This document shows, piece after piece, positions 43,915 to 55,752 of a stretch of DNA of 64,000 nt. The stretch lies in the NCBI GenBank assembly GCA_934597345.1, contig CAKTRJ010000005.1, positions 1 to 64,000 on the forward strand, in the 5' to 3' direction. Each line of letters starts with the position of its first letter. Positions within the stretch are counted from its first letter, which is position 1. A model generated the notes under the pieces. The model saw nothing but the letters and a program-made list of their open reading frames with translations. It searched no databases and was not told the DNA's origin. The stretch comes from an uncultured Oscillospiraceae bacterium (lineage in GTDB: Bacteria > Bacillota > Clostridia > Oscillospirales > Oscillospiraceae). Made by a program: the position numbers and the translations under genes.

Positions 43915-45020
43915 TCGTCGCTGTCGTCAAAATCGTCGGCCGACACGTCCACGGCGCGGCCCGCGGCACGGGCGGCGATCTTGGACTGGTTGCCCATCAG
44001 CTTATGGAAATTCTCCCGAACGTTCTTCTCCAGCTCTGCGGCGGCGTCGGGATTCTGGCGGAAGTACTCCTTGGCGGCGTCCTTGCCCTGGCCCAGACGC
44101 ACGTCGCCCAGGCTGAACCAGGAGCCGCTCTTCTGCACCAGATCCAGCTTGACGCCCAGGTCGATCAGCTCGCTGAGCTTGCTGATGCCCTCGCCGTACA
44201 TGATGTCGAACTCCGCCTCACGGAAGGGAGGGGCCACCTTATTCTTGACCACCTTGGCGCGGACGTGGTTGCCCACCACCTCGCCGCCGGCCTTCAGGGT
44301 CTCTACCCGGCGCACGTCGATGCGGACGGAGGCATAGAACTTCAGTGCCCGGCCGCCGGTGGTGACCTCGGGGTTGCCGTACATGACGCCCACCTTCTCG
44401 CGCAGCTGGTTGATGAAGATCACGATGGTATTGGTCTTGTTGATGATGCCGGTCAGCTTGCGGAGGGCCTGACTCATCAGGCGGGCGTGCAGACCCACGA
44501 AGCTGTCGCCCATCTCGCCCTCGATCTCGGCGCGGGGCACCAGCGCCGCCACGGAGTCCACCACCACCACGTCGATGGCGCCGGAGCGCACCAGCGCCTC
44601 AGTGATCTCCAGCGCTTGCTCGCCGGTATCCGGCTGGGAGATCAGCATGTCCTCCACATTGACGCCCAGCGCCTTGGCATAGGTGGGATCCAGCGCGTGC
44701 TCGGCGTCCACGAAGGCCACCTCACCGCCCATCTTCTGGGCCTCGGCCAGCACATGAAGGGCCAGCGTGGTCTTACCGGAGGATTCCGGGCCGTAGATCT
44801 CCACCACGCGGCCACGGGGCAGGCCGCCGATGCCCAGCGCCAGATCCAGCGCCAGAGAACCGGTGGGGATGGCCTCCACATTGGCCACGTTGCCGTCGCC
44901 ATAGCGCATGATGGAGCCCTTGCCATACATCTTCTCGATCTGCTGCATAGCGGTCTCGATCGCTTTTTTCTTATCCGCGTTGGCGGGCGCTGCCGCCGCA
45001 GTCTCCTTCTTCGCTGCCAT
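43911..45020 (-). CDS. recA: Recombinase RecA
   Basis: 369 residues. Walker [10 protein letters not shown], Walker [11 protein letters not shown], the L1/L2 DNA loops ([12 protein letters not shown] and [27 protein letters not shown]), and an acidic C-terminal tail. An Ala/Thr/Lys-rich N-terminal leader precedes the core. The ATG at 45020 follows AGGAGGAGAACC. A longer frame upstream is prmC in another frame and is rejected. No LexA box is obvious just upstream. Confidence 0.97.
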   Translation of the reverse strand: MAAKKETAAAAPANADKKKAIETAMQQIEKMYGKGSIMRYGDGNVANVEAIPTGSLALDLALGIGGLPRGRVVEIYGPESSGKTTLALHVLAEAQKMGGEVAFVDAEHALDPTYAKALGVNVEDMLISQPDTGEQALEITEALVRSGAIDVVVVDSVAALVPRAEIEGEMGDSFVGLHARLMSQALRKLTGIINKTNTIVIFINQLREKVGVMYGNPEVTTGGRALKFYASVRIDVRRVETLKAGGEVVGNHVRAKVVKNKVAPPFREAEFDIMYGEGISKLSELIDLGVKLDLVQKSGSWFSLGDVRLGQGKDAAKEYFRQNPDAAAELEKNVRENFHKLMGNQSKIAARAAGRAVDVSADDFDDSDE

Positions 45021-45045
45021 AGGTTCTCCTCCTTTTATCTCTCCG

Positions 45046-45924
45046 TCATTCGGTATCAAATACGCTTTCATGAAGGGTGCCATATACCACGCGGGGAATG
45101 CCCGCCGTGTCCGGCACCACCTCGATATCGCCGAAGCCCTGGGCGCGCATGATCCGCAGCACGTCGTCCGCCTGACCGATACCCACCTCGAAATACAGCC
45201 GCCCGCCGGGGTGCAGGGCGGCACGCCACTTGTCGCTGATGGCCCGGTAGAAGTCCAGACCGTCTCCGCCGCCCTTCAGTGCCGTCAGCGGCTCATAGTC
45301 CCGGACGGACACATCCAGCCCGGCGATATCGCCATCGGGGATGTAGGGCGGGTTGCTGACGATGCAGTCGAACTCGCCGAAGCGGGGCGGCGGGCCGTCA
45401 AGGACATTTACTTGCCAGGGCAGTACCTGCGCCGTCAGGCCAGTGCGGCGGATGTTGCGGCGGCAGACCCGCAGCGCACCCTCCATCAGCTCGCCCAGCA
45501 CCACATGGCTGCCGGGGCAGAACTTGGCCACCGCCAGACCCACGCAGCCGCTTCCGGCGCACAGATCCAGCACCCGCGGCTCCGCCAGCGTCTTGACGAA
45601 GCCGATGGCCTGCTCCGCCAGCACCTCGGTGTCCACGCGGGGGATGAGGACGTTTTCGTCGACGTCCAGATCTATGCCGCAGAAGCTCCACTCACCGATG
45701 AGATAGGCCAGCGGCTCCCCAGCCAGATGGCGCGCCACCAGCGACGCGGCCCGCTGCTCCACCTCCTGGGGTACATACAGCCGCCCGTCACGCAGCAGCT
45801 CCTGCCGGGTCTTTCCGGCGGCGAAGGCCACCAGCTCCCGGGCCTCCAGGGTCGCGCCCTCGATGCCCGCGCGGTGCAGCTCCTGCCGGATATCCATATA
45901 CAAATTGTTATATGTTGTCGCCAT
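45046..45924 (-). CDS. prmC: Release factor glutamine N5-methyltransferase PrmC
   Basis: 292 residues. The N-terminal helical bundle precedes the SAM domain, with [16 protein letters not shown] and the substrate-binding NPPY motif ([12 protein letters not shown]). It methylates the GGQ glutamine of RF1/RF2. The start has no clear RBS, and MDIRQE nine codons later is an alternative. The usual partner prfA is not adjacent. A DUF1385 gene lies upstream, an arrangement seen in Firmicutes. Confidence 0.92.
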   Translation of the reverse strand: MATTYNNLYMDIRQELHRAGIEGATLEARELVAFAAGKTRQELLRDGRLYVPQEVEQRAASLVARHLAGEPLAYLIGEWSFCGIDLDVDENVLIPRVDTEVLAEQAIGFVKTLAEPRVLDLCAGSGCVGLAVAKFCPGSHVVLGELMEGALRVCRRNIRRTGLTAQVLPWQVNVLDGPPPRFGEFDCIVSNPPYIPDGDIAGLDVSVRDYEPLTALKGGGDGLDFYRAISDKWRAALHPGGRLYFEVGIGQADDVLRIMRAQGFGDIEVVPDTAGIPRVVYGTLHESVFDTE

Positions 45925-45958
45925 AATACGAATCGTTGTCAGTTCTTGTCAGTTTTTC

Positions 45959-46909
45959 TCACCACCGGTCTTTTCCCTCTTCCTCCGGCAGCACCAGCTT
46001 CATGGCCTCGATGGCCACCTCCAGCATGGAGTCGTCCGGCTCGTTGGTGGTGAAGTTCTGCATCCACATGCCGGGAGCGGAGAGGATGCGGGTCAGCTTG
46101 TTGTCGTGGGCGCCCACGGCACGGTTGAACTCATAGGTGATGCCCACCACCGGGATCAGCAGCAGCAGCTTCACGCCGATGCGCACCCAGATGTTCTGCC
46201 AGTTGATGTAAGGGAACACAAGGCTGGACACCAGAATAGAGACGATGATCACCACGAACAGGAAGCTGGTGCCGCAGCGGGGATGATGCTTGGGCTGGAT
46301 GCGGGCGTCCTCCACCGTCAGGGGCAGGCCCGCCTCATAGCAGAAAATGGTCTTATGCTCCGCGCCGTGGTAGCAGAACACCCGGCGCACATCCTTCTGC
46401 TTGGAGCACAGGATCAGATAGGCCAGGAAGATCAGCACCTTCACCACACCCTCGATCAGGTTGTGCAGCGCCGCGCTCCGGGCATGGAACAGCCCGGCGA
46501 TGAAGGTAGGCAGCAGCATGAACAGCACCAGCGTCAGTCCCAGGGACAGGATCACCGAGAAGGCCACCAGCACATTCTGGAGCTTTTCCGCCGGAACGTG
46601 CTTTTCCAGCCACTGGTCGAGCTTGCCGGGCTGGGCGCTCTCGTCATCGGGGAAGTAGTCCGCCGAGAACATCAGCGCCTTGACGCCGGTGATGATGGAG
46701 CTTAAAAACGTGGCCGCGCCCCGGATGATGGGCAGGCCCAGAATGGGGTATTTATCCTTGATGAATTTCCGCTCCGTCACCTTTGTCACCAGCCCCTCCG
46801 GGGCGCGGACCACAATGGCGTCCTTCTCCGGGCCGCGCATGAGGATACCCTCGATCAGCGCCTGGCCGCCGATGGTGGTGCGGAATGTACCTTGCTTTTT
46901 TTCTGCCAT
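45959..46909 (-). CDS. DUF1385 (YqhQ-like) membrane protein
   Basis: 316 residues. The N-terminal GGQALIEGILMRGP is diagnostic for DUF1385. Three or four membrane segments follow, and a conserved YHGAEHKTIFCYE motif lies in the middle, rich in potential metal ligands. The family is widespread in Firmicutes next to prfA/prmC, as here, and its function is not established. RBS GGAAAGGACATCCC. Confidence 0.88.
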   Translation of the reverse strand: MAEKKQGTFRTTIGGQALIEGILMRGPEKDAIVVRAPEGLVTKVTERKFIKDKYPILGLPIIRGAATFLSSIITGVKALMFSADYFPDDESAQPGKLDQWLEKHVPAEKLQNVLVAFSVILSLGLTLVLFMLLPTFIAGLFHARSAALHNLIEGVVKVLIFLAYLILCSKQKDVRRVFCYHGAEHKTIFCYEAGLPLTVEDARIQPKHHPRCGTSFLFVVIIVSILVSSLVFPYINWQNIWVRIGVKLLLLIPVVGITYEFNRAVGAHDNKLTRILSAPGMWMQNFTTNEPDDSMLEVAIEAMKLVLPEEEGKDRW

Positions 46910-46965
46910 GGGATGTCCTTTCCTTTTCAGTATAGCATACTATCTTCTATTATGCAACAGTTGTT

Positions 46966-48420
46966 CTATTGTTTTTTCTCTTTTTCGTGGGCCAGCCGGT
47001 GAGAGGTGATGGGCAGGCGGATGGTCACGATGCAGCCGCCGCCCTTGGCGTTGCCGATGGTCAGCGCTCCGTCGTGGAGACGGATGATCTCATCGCACAC
47101 CGCAAGGCCGATACCGCTGCCCCGGGCCTTGGAAGCGCCTTTATAGAACTTTTCCTTCACATGGGGCAAATCGTCATTGGGGATACCGGGACCATAGTCC
47201 CGGATGGTGATGATATAATGGTTGCCCTTGCGGTTGAGCCTGGCCTCGATCCGCTTGCCCGCGCCGCCGTGCTTGGCAGCGTTATCCAGCACATTGCAGA
47301 ACACCTGCTTGAGCCGCTCCGGGTCGGCGGTGATGGGCTCGTCATACACGCCGCCGCTGTTATACTCCAATGTGATGCCCTGCTGCTTGAAGATCTCGTG
47401 ATAGGTATACACCGCGTCCTCGAACTCCGCCTGCAAATCCACCTGCTCCAGATGCAGGGCAAAATGGCCGTCGGACATCTTGGAAAAGTCCAGCAGCTCC
47501 TCCACCATCTTGGTCAGGCGGCTGGACTCCTTCACGATGATGCCCAGTCCCCGCTGCAAGGCCTCCGGATCGCTGCCGTCGTCCGCCAGCAGCGTCTCGC
47601 CCCAGCCGTTGATGGCCGTCAGAGGCGTGCGCAGCTCATGGGAGACCGAGGAGATGAACTCCGACTGCAATTTCTCATTCTCGCCGATCTTCAGGGACAT
47701 GTCGTTGATGTTGTCCACCAGCTCGCCCATCTCGTCGGCGTACCGGTTGGGGATCTGATAACCGTAGCTGCCGCCGGAGATATGCTTGGCCGCCTCGCTG
47801 ACGGCGGAGACCGGCGCCACCACATTGTTGATCAGCAGCAGGCTGGAGATCACGATGACAAAAATGACCGCCGCCATGATGGCCAGAATGATCAGCACCG
47901 TCAGCAGCACCTGATTGTCCAGATTCTGGGTGGCGGTCACGAACCGCATGACGCCCACCACCCGGCCGTTGAATTTCAGAAGGCCGGAGGCGGCGATGAT
48001 CTTCTCGCCGGTGGCCGGGTCAATGCCCCGGTAGCTTTGGACCTTGCCGCTGTTGAGGGCGTCCGTCACATCCGACGTCCCCGGCACGGAGCCCACCATC
48101 AGGCTGCGGGTGGAGACCTCCACCTGACCGCTTCTGTCCAGAAATTGCAGCTCGATGGTATCGCTGTTTTCAAAGCTGCTGGCATACAGGGTAGCACTGC
48201 GGTAGTATTCGTCATAGCTGGTCATGGCATAGGTATTGAAATACTCCGTGCCGGCGTTGGCCTTTGCCTCCAGCGCGCTGAGAGCGCTGGAATAGTAGTT
48301 GCTGCCCAGCGCGATGGAGACCATCACCGCGATCAGCACCAGAATGGTGATGACCGGCAGGATACTGCTGACGATCCAGCGGCGGCGCAGGCCGATGGCA
48401 CGTTTTGGCTGCTTTTTCAC
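46966..48420 (-). CDS. Sensor histidine kinase
   Basis: 484 residues. Two membrane helices (about 18-40 and 175-200) flank an extracytoplasmic sensor domain. HAMP, the HisKA dimerisation box with phospho-accepting His in SSVSHELRTPLTAI, and HATPase_c (N box NVLDNAAKHGG, G boxes DYGPGIP and GSGIGLAVC) follow. The start is a GTG after GAGGGGGAG. Partner of the response regulator just upstream. The signal is unknown, though a lipoprotein gene in the same run could contribute to sensing. Confidence 0.93.
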   Translation of the reverse strand: MKKQPKRAIGLRRRWIVSSILPVITILVLIAVMVSIALGSNYYSSALSALEAKANAGTEYFNTYAMTSYDEYYRSATLYASSFENSDTIELQFLDRSGQVEVSTRSLMVGSVPGTSDVTDALNSGKVQSYRGIDPATGEKIIAASGLLKFNGRVVGVMRFVTATQNLDNQVLLTVLIILAIMAAVIFVIVISSLLLINNVVAPVSAVSEAAKHISGGSYGYQIPNRYADEMGELVDNINDMSLKIGENEKLQSEFISSVSHELRTPLTAINGWGETLLADDGSDPEALQRGLGIIVKESSRLTKMVEELLDFSKMSDGHFALHLEQVDLQAEFEDAVYTYHEIFKQQGITLEYNSGGVYDEPITADPERLKQVFCNVLDNAAKHGGAGKRIEARLNRKGNHYIITIRDYGPGIPNDDLPHVKEKFYKGASKARGSGIGLAVCDEIIRLHDGALTIGNAKGGGCIVTIRLPITSHRLAHEKEKKQ

Positions 48421-48460
48421 ACGGTCTCCCCCTCTCTGTCAAGCTTTCTCCGGGCGGCGC

Positions 48461-49156
48461 TTATTCGCCCCATTTATAGCCGAATCCCCATACCGTGGTG
48501 ATATAAATGGGATTGGCGGTATCATCCTCGATCTTCAGCCGCAGACGGCGGATGTTCACATCCACGATCTTCAGCTCACCGAAATAGTCGTGGCCCCAGA
48601 CGGTGTCCAGGATATCCTCGCGGCTGAGGGCCTTTCCGGGATTCTCCATAAACAGCTTCATCAGGCCGTATTCCACCTGTGTCAGCTTGATGCGCTGGCC
48701 GTTTTTCTCCAGTGTGCGGTTGCGCAGGTTCAGCACAAAGGGCGGGCTGGACAGCTCGTCCTCCTTCTCCTCCGGCTCGGCAATGCTGCCGCCGCTGCGG
48801 CGCATCAGCGCGTCCACGCGGGCCGTCAGTTCCGCGGGGGAAAAGGGCTTCGTCACATAGTCGTCAGCGCCGGTCATCAGGCCGGTGACCTTATCCATCT
48901 CCTGGGATCGGGCCGTCAGCATGATGATGCCGATGTTGGCGTCGTTGGCACGCAGGCGGCGGCACACCTCAAACCCGTCGATGCCGGGCAGCATCACATC
49001 CAGCAGCGCCACCCGGATATCCTTCTGGGCCTTCAGCTTTTCCAGCGCTTCCTCGCCGCTCTCCGCCTCGACCACCTCGTATCCGGCGCGGCGCAGATTG
49101 ATCACGATAAAGCCGCGGATATTGGCTTCATCCTCCAATACCAGTACCTTTCTCAT
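48461..49156 (-). CDS. OmpR-family response regulator
   Basis: 231 residues. The receiver domain has the acidic pocket DE near the N-terminus, phospho-Asp in VALLDVMLPGIDGF (about 52-54), Thr in MLTARS and Lys in TKPFSPAEL. The C-terminal winged helix ends VDVNIRRLRLKIEDD and TVWGFGYKW. Start after AAAAGGAGGATAT. Forms a two-component pair with the kinase gene downstream (40-base gap). Confidence 0.95.
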   Translation of the reverse strand: MRKVLVLEDEANIRGFIVINLRRAGYEVVEAESGEEALEKLKAQKDIRVALLDVMLPGIDGFEVCRRLRANDANIGIIMLTARSQEMDKVTGLMTGADDYVTKPFSPAELTARVDALMRRSGGSIAEPEEKEDELSSPPFVLNLRNRTLEKNGQRIKLTQVEYGLMKLFMENPGKALSREDILDTVWGHDYFGELKIVDVNIRRLRLKIEDDTANPIYITTVWGFGYKWGE

Positions 49157-49184
49157 ATATCCTCCTTTTCCCGTTTGCCCCTCA

Positions 49185-50498
49185 TCAGCTGTTGGAGGGC
49201 GACCAGGCGCTGAGGGTCATGTGGAAATTCTCCTTGACCCGTTCCACATCCAGGCCGTACCACGCGGCATCCTCATGCAGCTCGGCAGCGTAGATCGTAC
49301 CGGGCTGACGCCGCAGCACGAACCGCTCGCCCATTACGGCGCGATTCTCCCGGTTCTCGTTGGTGATGGTATACAGCGACACCACCGGCGTCCGGTCCAC
49401 AGACAGCGTTACCTGATTCTCACCTGCCACGACCTCCACCGATTCCTCGGTGACCCGGCCCCACCAGCTATTGGGCATCTGGAAGTACCAGCCGCCGCTC
49501 TGGCAGTGATAGGTCTGCGCCACGATGTTTTCCGTTCCCATGCGGCTATACTGCACCCAGTAGGTCATGGCGTCGTTCCCCGTGCCCCATTCGTCCGGGC
49601 GGGGTACCTCGGTCACGCCGTCGTCATTCATATCCTGCGGGATCAGCTGATGGTACGGATAGATCACCGTTGTCTTTCCGCTGGAGGCATCCGCCGTCAG
49701 GTTGATCACGCCCCAATAGACCTCATATGTCAGGATGTCCGTTACCGCCATGTTATTGTCGTTGATGCCGGTGATGAACACCGCGGGCTTGCCGCTGGAA
49801 AGCGCGCCCTTTACCACGCTGCCGCGGCTGAGATCCGCCATGGTGCTGGACAGTCCGCACCGGTAGGTCACCGCCAGGATATTCGTCTGCCAGGTGTAGA
49901 TCTCCGCCACCGGCATGCCGTCATTATCGCTGCGCAGCACGAACAGTCCCGGCGGATCATAGGAGTTCAGCTCCTGCACCACAAAGCGGGTATAGCTGCT
50001 GCTCATCAGAGGGATAGCCTCCCGTCCGATGTTGTAGACCGCCACTGTCTGCACGGTGCTGCTGATCTTCCAGCCTACCACCAGCTCATTGCGGCCGTCG
50101 CCGGTAAGATCCTCATAATACACACTGTCGATGCTGCTGCCGCTGCTTTCCACGGTACACAGCAGCTCATAGCTGTCATCCAGCTTTTCAAACACCAGGA
50201 TCTTCATGGGCTTTTCATCGTTGGATTTGCGGAGGAACACCACCGCCTCCTGCGCCCCGTCTCCGTTCAGATCCTCCAACTGCACCGCCTGGATATTCTG
50301 TCCCACCGTGGGCGGCGCGTACTCATAGCCGTCGGACAGCAGCTGGTCGATCTGCTGGCTCAGGCCGGTGTATTCATCCGGCACCCGGGGCAGCGTAAAG
50401 AGATCCTCCACCGTACTGTCGATCCCGCAGGCGCTCAGCACACCCAGCAGAAGCGTCAGCATCATCAAAAACGCCGTTTTTTTCAGCTTTTCCTTCAA
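49185..50498 (-). CDS. Lipoprotein with FG-GAP/VCBS-like repeats (unknown function)
   Basis: 437 residues. Signal peptide with lipobox LSAC (Cys about 24). Repeated DLNGDGAQE- and DLTGDGRNE-like motifs, plus DMNDDGVTE, resemble calcium-binding loops of FG-GAP/VCBS beta-propellers. It is the first gene of a minus-strand run with the response regulator and kinase (28-base gap), so it may be part of the sensory input, or simply the first gene of the operon. Confidence 0.75.
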   Translation of the reverse strand: MKEKLKKTAFLMMLTLLLGVLSACGIDSTVEDLFTLPRVPDEYTGLSQQIDQLLSDGYEYAPPTVGQNIQAVQLEDLNGDGAQEAVVFLRKSNDEKPMKILVFEKLDDSYELLCTVESSGSSIDSVYYEDLTGDGRNELVVGWKISSTVQTVAVYNIGREAIPLMSSSYTRFVVQELNSYDPPGLFVLRSDNDGMPVAEIYTWQTNILAVTYRCGLSSTMADLSRGSVVKGALSSGKPAVFITGINDNNMAVTDILTYEVYWGVINLTADASSGKTTVIYPYHQLIPQDMNDDGVTEVPRPDEWGTGNDAMTYWVQYSRMGTENIVAQTYHCQSGGWYFQMPNSWWGRVTEESVEVVAGENQVTLSVDRTPVVSLYTITNENRENRAVMGERFVLRRQPGTIYAAELHEDAAWYGLDVERVKENFHMTLSAWSPSNS

Positions 50499-50635
50499 CT
50501 TCCGCCCCTCCCTTCGCTTTTATGCGGGGCAGCGTAAGCCGCCGCATATCATTTCAACGGTATCATACCACATCTTCCTTCGGTTTGGTAGTCCCTGTTT
50601 TTTGATTTTCCGCCAGATTTACAGTAAATTTACAC

Positions 50636-50664
50636 TTGCAATTATGTGTCCCGTCCGGTATAAT
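50636..50664 (+). promoter_or_regulatory. Promoter for tRNA-Leu
   Basis: TTGCAA, 17 bases, TATAAT, ending 14 bases before the tRNA 5' end. Confidence 0.8.
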
Positions 50665-50678
50665 ACTGCTGTTACCAT

Positions 50679-50765
50679 GCCGGTGTGATGGAATTGGTAG
50701 ACGTAGTGGACTCAAAATCCACCGCTGGCGACAGCGTACCGGTTCGAGTCCGGTCACCGGCACCA
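50679..50765 (+). tRNA. tRNA-Leu (anticodon CAA), CCA encoded
   Basis: The acceptor stem GCCGGTG/CACCGGC, the long variable arm typical of class II tRNAs, the anticodon loop CTCAAAA (CAA, reading TTG) and a TTCGAGT T-loop. Discriminator A at 50762 is followed by a genomic CCA (50763-50765). Confidence 0.96.
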
Positions 50766-50766
50766 A

Positions 50767-50796
50767 AAAAGAGCAAGTCGCAAGACTTGCTCTTTT
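50767..50796 (+). terminator. Terminator of tRNA-Leu
   Basis: AAAAGAGCAAGTC and GACTTGCTCTTTT with a 3-base loop. Confidence 0.88.
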
Positions 50797-50827
50797 CTGT
50801 TGGACCCTTTCAGCAAAGGAGACGCCT

Positions 50828-51475
50828 ATGGAGATCATCTATCAGGACAGCCGCATCGTGGTGGCGGTCAAGCCCGCCGGGGTACTGTCCACCGACGAGC
50901 CGGGCGGCATGCCCTCCCTGCTGCGGCAGGCGCTGAATACCGACTGCATCCGCACCGTCCACCGGCTGGACGCCCAGACCGGCGGCGTGATGGTCTTTGC
51001 CCGCAGCCGCATGGCGGCGTCGCTGCTGTCTCAGCAGGTACGGGAGCGCCGGTTCCGCAAATGCTATCTGGCGGCAGTCCACGGCGCGCCCCAGCCGCAA
51101 AACGGCGAAATGCGGGATCTGCTGGGCCGGGACAGCGTCCGCCGCGTCACCTATGTGGCGGATACGCCCTCCGCCGACACGCGGGAGGCCCTGCTGACCT
51201 ATGAGACATTGGACACCGTGGACGGTCTCTCTTTGGTGCGGGTGCGGCTCCACACGGGACGCACCCACCAGATCCGGGTGCAGTTTGCCTCACGGGGCCT
51301 GCCGCTGGCAGGCGACCGCAAGTACGGCCTTCCGGAGGACGGCATCGCGCCGCTGGCCCTGTGGGCGTATCAGCTGAGCTTTGCCCATCCCCAGACCGGG
51401 CAGGAGATGTCCTTCACCTGTCCGCCGCCGGAAACGGAGCCATGGGTACGATTTGAGGGCATAAAATCCTTATGA
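50828..51475 (+). CDS. RluA-family pseudouridine synthase
   Basis: 215 residues. The catalytic Asp is in the family motif HRLDAQTGGVMVFA, and LHTGRTHQIRVQF is the conserved second motif. There is no S4 domain, so it is a compact RluA/RluC-core type. It isomerises uridines in rRNA or tRNA, target not readable. The ATG at 50828 follows AAAGGAGACGCC. The longer frame runs through tRNA-Leu and is rejected. Confidence 0.9.
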   Translation: MEIIYQDSRIVVAVKPAGVLSTDEPGGMPSLLRQALNTDCIRTVHRLDAQTGGVMVFARSRMAASLLSQQVRERRFRKCYLAAVHGAPQPQNGEMRDLLGRDSVRRVTYVADTPSADTREALLTYETLDTVDGLSLVRVRLHTGRTHQIRVQFASRGLPLAGDRKYGLPEDGIAPLALWAYQLSFAHPQTGQEMSFTCPPPETEPWVRFEGIKSL

Positions 51476-51478
51476 AAC

Positions 51479-51554
51479 GGCAGGGTGTGGTCACCCCGCC
51501 CTACGCATCAACTTCCAATAAAATTCCGTAGGGCGGCATGACCACATGCCGCCG
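51479..51554 (+). repeat. Two GTAGGG-type palindromic repeats, family B; second acts as terminator
   Basis: Hairpins at 51479-51505 (GGC-A-GGGTG/CACCC-C-GCC) and 51527-51554 (GGCGGCATG/CATGCCGCC with loop ACCA). The second is followed by six T, so it would end the pseudouridine synthase transcript. Related copies are at 10065-10178. Confidence 0.75.
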
Positions 51555-51618
51555 TTTTTTATCGTGCCGCGCAGCGGCACACCTCAGTTTTTCACTCTTC
51601 ACTTTTCTCTCTTCTCTC

Positions 51619-51658
51619 AAAAAAGCAGTCCGCTGCATTCGCAGCGGACTGCTTTTTC
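51619..51658. terminator. Bidirectional terminator
   Basis: AAAAGCAGTCCGCTG and CAGCGGACTGCTTTTT with a 6-base loop, at the 3' end of the DUF1294 gene. Confidence 0.88.
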
Positions 51659-51962
51659 TATTTCACGTACAGCCACACGGCCAGCGCCAGCTGCGCCAGC
51701 AGGATCAGAGTGATGCCCCACACGAAGTACCAGTGCTTCGTCTTATGACGGAACACCCGCATGCCCAGCAGTGCGCCCAGACTGCCGCCCAGCAGCGGCA
51801 GCAGGAACAGCGTCTTTTCCGGCATGCGCCACGCGCCCCGTTTGGCCTTGGCCTTGTCGATCCCGTACACCGCGAAGGTCACCAGATTGATAACGGCCAG
51901 CCAGACCAGCAGCACCGTACCCCAGTCGCCGGCGCCGCTGATGATGCCCATGGACAGCGTTC

Positions 51963-51966
<4 letters not shown>
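51658..51966 (-). CDS. DUF1294 small membrane protein
   Basis: 102 residues with three hydrophobic segments. The central AVYGIDKAKAKRGAWRMPEKTLFLLPLLGGSLGALLGM is the DUF1294 signature. Function unknown. Translation probably starts at a GTG that overlaps the psuG stop (GTGA). An ATG five codons on is the alternative. Confidence 0.85.
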
Positions 51967-52883
<917 letters not shown>

Positions 52884-52885
52884 GA

Positions 52886-53977
52886 TCACAGTTCCTCCTT
52901 ATTGAGTATATAGTCAATGTTCTCCCAGCTCATGCCGGGGTGAATGGTCTCCTCAGACGTACAGGCCAGTGCGCCCGCGCCGATGGCCAGCCGTGCGCAC
53001 TCCCGCAGCGGCTTGCCGTGGGTGATGCAGGACGCCAGCGCCGCCGCCATGGCGTCGCCGCCGCCGGTGGCGTTGGCCACCTTCACATGGGGACAGGGGA
53101 AGCGGGCCGTCTCGCCCTCCGCGTTCTTGGCGAACACGCCGTCGCCGCCCATGGAAATATACACCTGCCGCAGGCCTGTGGCCAGCAACACATCCGCCGC
53201 CCGCTCCACATCGGCGTCGGTCTCGATCCTCACGCCGCTGAGCAGCTCCGCCTCCATGCGGTTGGGCTTCAGCGCCGTCAGAGCGCCCAGCACCAGCTTC
53301 AGGCGGGGCGCCTTGATGGTGGACACCGGGTCCGCCAGAATGGGCGCGGTACAGTGCTCGCACAGCCATTGCAGCGACGCCTCCGGCAGATTGGTCTCCA
53401 CCACCACCAGACCGGCATGGTTGATGTAGTCCATCCGCTGGCGCAGGAAGTCCGGCGTGATGTGGTCGTAGATGTCCATGTCGTTGACCGCCAGCGCCAT
53501 ATCGCCGTCGCAGTCGTCGATAAACAGATAGGTGCCGGTGCGGCCGCCGGGGATCACGGCGCTGTGGGTCAGGTCAAGGCCGATGGCGGCAGCGTTGTCC
53601 CGCACGCTCTGGGCAAAGCCGTCCTGTCCCAGCACCGTCACCATGGAGACCTGCTCGCCCAGCAGGCACAGGTTGTGGGCAATGTTGCGGCCCACGCCGC
53701 CAAGTGACGTGGTCACCCGGCCGGGGTTGGAATCCCGCGCCACCAGGGCGCTGCGGGACACCGCGCCGATGTCCATGTTCACGCCGCCGATCACCACGAT
53801 ATAGGGCGCGGTGCGCAGCAGATAGCCCCGCCCGGTGATATAGCCCTTCTTCATCAGGTTGGAGATATGCACCGCCGCGCTGGAGCGGGTAATGCCCGCC
53901 TTATCCGCCAGCTCCTGCTGGGAGATGGCCGGGTCCTCCCGGATCCACTCCAGTATCTGGCGTTCCCGTTTTGTCAT
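52886..53977 (-). CDS. psuK: Pseudouridine kinase with N-terminal HTH
   Basis: 363 residues. A winged-helix DNA-binding domain (about 1-58, ISQQELADKAGITRSSAAVHISNLMKKGYI) precedes a PfkB/ribokinase fold with GGVGRNIAHNL and the anion-hole/catalytic motif ATGGGDAMAAAL. It phosphorylates pseudouridine for PsuG. The HTH fusion suggests it also represses its own operon, reading substrate in its kinase pocket (inference). Known relatives with this fusion exist. Confidence 0.92.
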   Translation of the reverse strand: MTKRERQILEWIREDPAISQQELADKAGITRSSAAVHISNLMKKGYITGRGYLLRTAPYIVVIGGVNMDIGAVSRSALVARDSNPGRVTTSLGGVGRNIAHNLCLLGEQVSMVTVLGQDGFAQSVRDNAAAIGLDLTHSAVIPGGRTGTYLFIDDCDGDMALAVNDMDIYDHITPDFLRQRMDYINHAGLVVVETNLPEASLQWLCEHCTAPILADPVSTIKAPRLKLVLGALTALKPNRMEAELLSGVRIETDADVERAADVLLATGLRQVYISMGGDGVFAKNAEGETARFPCPHVKVANATGGGDAMAAALASCITHGKPLRECARLAIGAGALACTSEETIHPGMSWENIDYILNKEEL

Positions 53978-54021
53978 GCGCTCACCTCGCTAAGCAAAAC
54001 TTAATTTCTAATCACAAGCTT

Positions 54022-54050
54022 AATATAGCGCAGCTGAATTCGTTTGTCAA
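54022..54050 (-). promoter_or_regulatory. Promoter of the psuK-psuG operon
   Basis: Minus strand TTGACA, 17 bases, TATATT. The stretch between it and psuK carries AAGCTT- and TTGCTTA-like half-sites that could bind the PsuK HTH. Confidence 0.7.
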
Positions 54051-54065
54051 GGGGGAAAATCAGCC

Positions 54066-54094
54066 TTGTAAAACATGCAATATTGGTATATAAT
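54066..54094 (+). promoter_or_regulatory. Promoter of asnS
   Basis: TTGTAA, 17 bases, TATAAT, about 42 bases before the start codon. No T-box fits in the short leader. Confidence 0.7.
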
Positions 54095-54135
54095 TACGAA
54101 TACTGCAAAATCTCACAGGAAAAGGTGAAAATAAT

Positions 54136-55530
<1,395 letters not shown>

Positions 55531-55533
55531 AAG

Positions 55534-55699
55534 AGCTGGCATGAAATCTAACGATTTCATTGCCAAAAAGGTTTGCGGCCGACTGCGCGCGTCCTTCGGA
55601 CACACTGGCGGCCGAGAAGAATTTTTCTGACGCACATGTCGTCAGAAAAATGATTTGATTTTTTCGCCGTCTGCGGACGGCGAACTCTGCGAGGCTTTT
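55534..55699 (+). repeat. Structured intergenic repeat, family A, copy 2
   Basis: 166 bases beginning 3 bases after the asnS stop, as copy 1 begins 2 bases after the YfbR stop. Relative to copy 1, the CGCCGCC/GGCGGCG stem becomes CGCCGTC/GACGGCG, and the third stem changes C-G to T-A, so pairing is kept. The first stem differs only in its loop. Confidence 0.88.
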
Positions 55700-55752
55700 G
55701 AGGCTTTTCGTGGCATACTACCTCCATCTCTACAACAGAAAGGAGCATTGCA

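Noticed and set aside
50636-50827. N-terminal extension of the RluA-type synthase
   Set aside because: The frame runs through tRNA-Leu. The ATG at 50828 has its own RBS and begins at the conserved domain.
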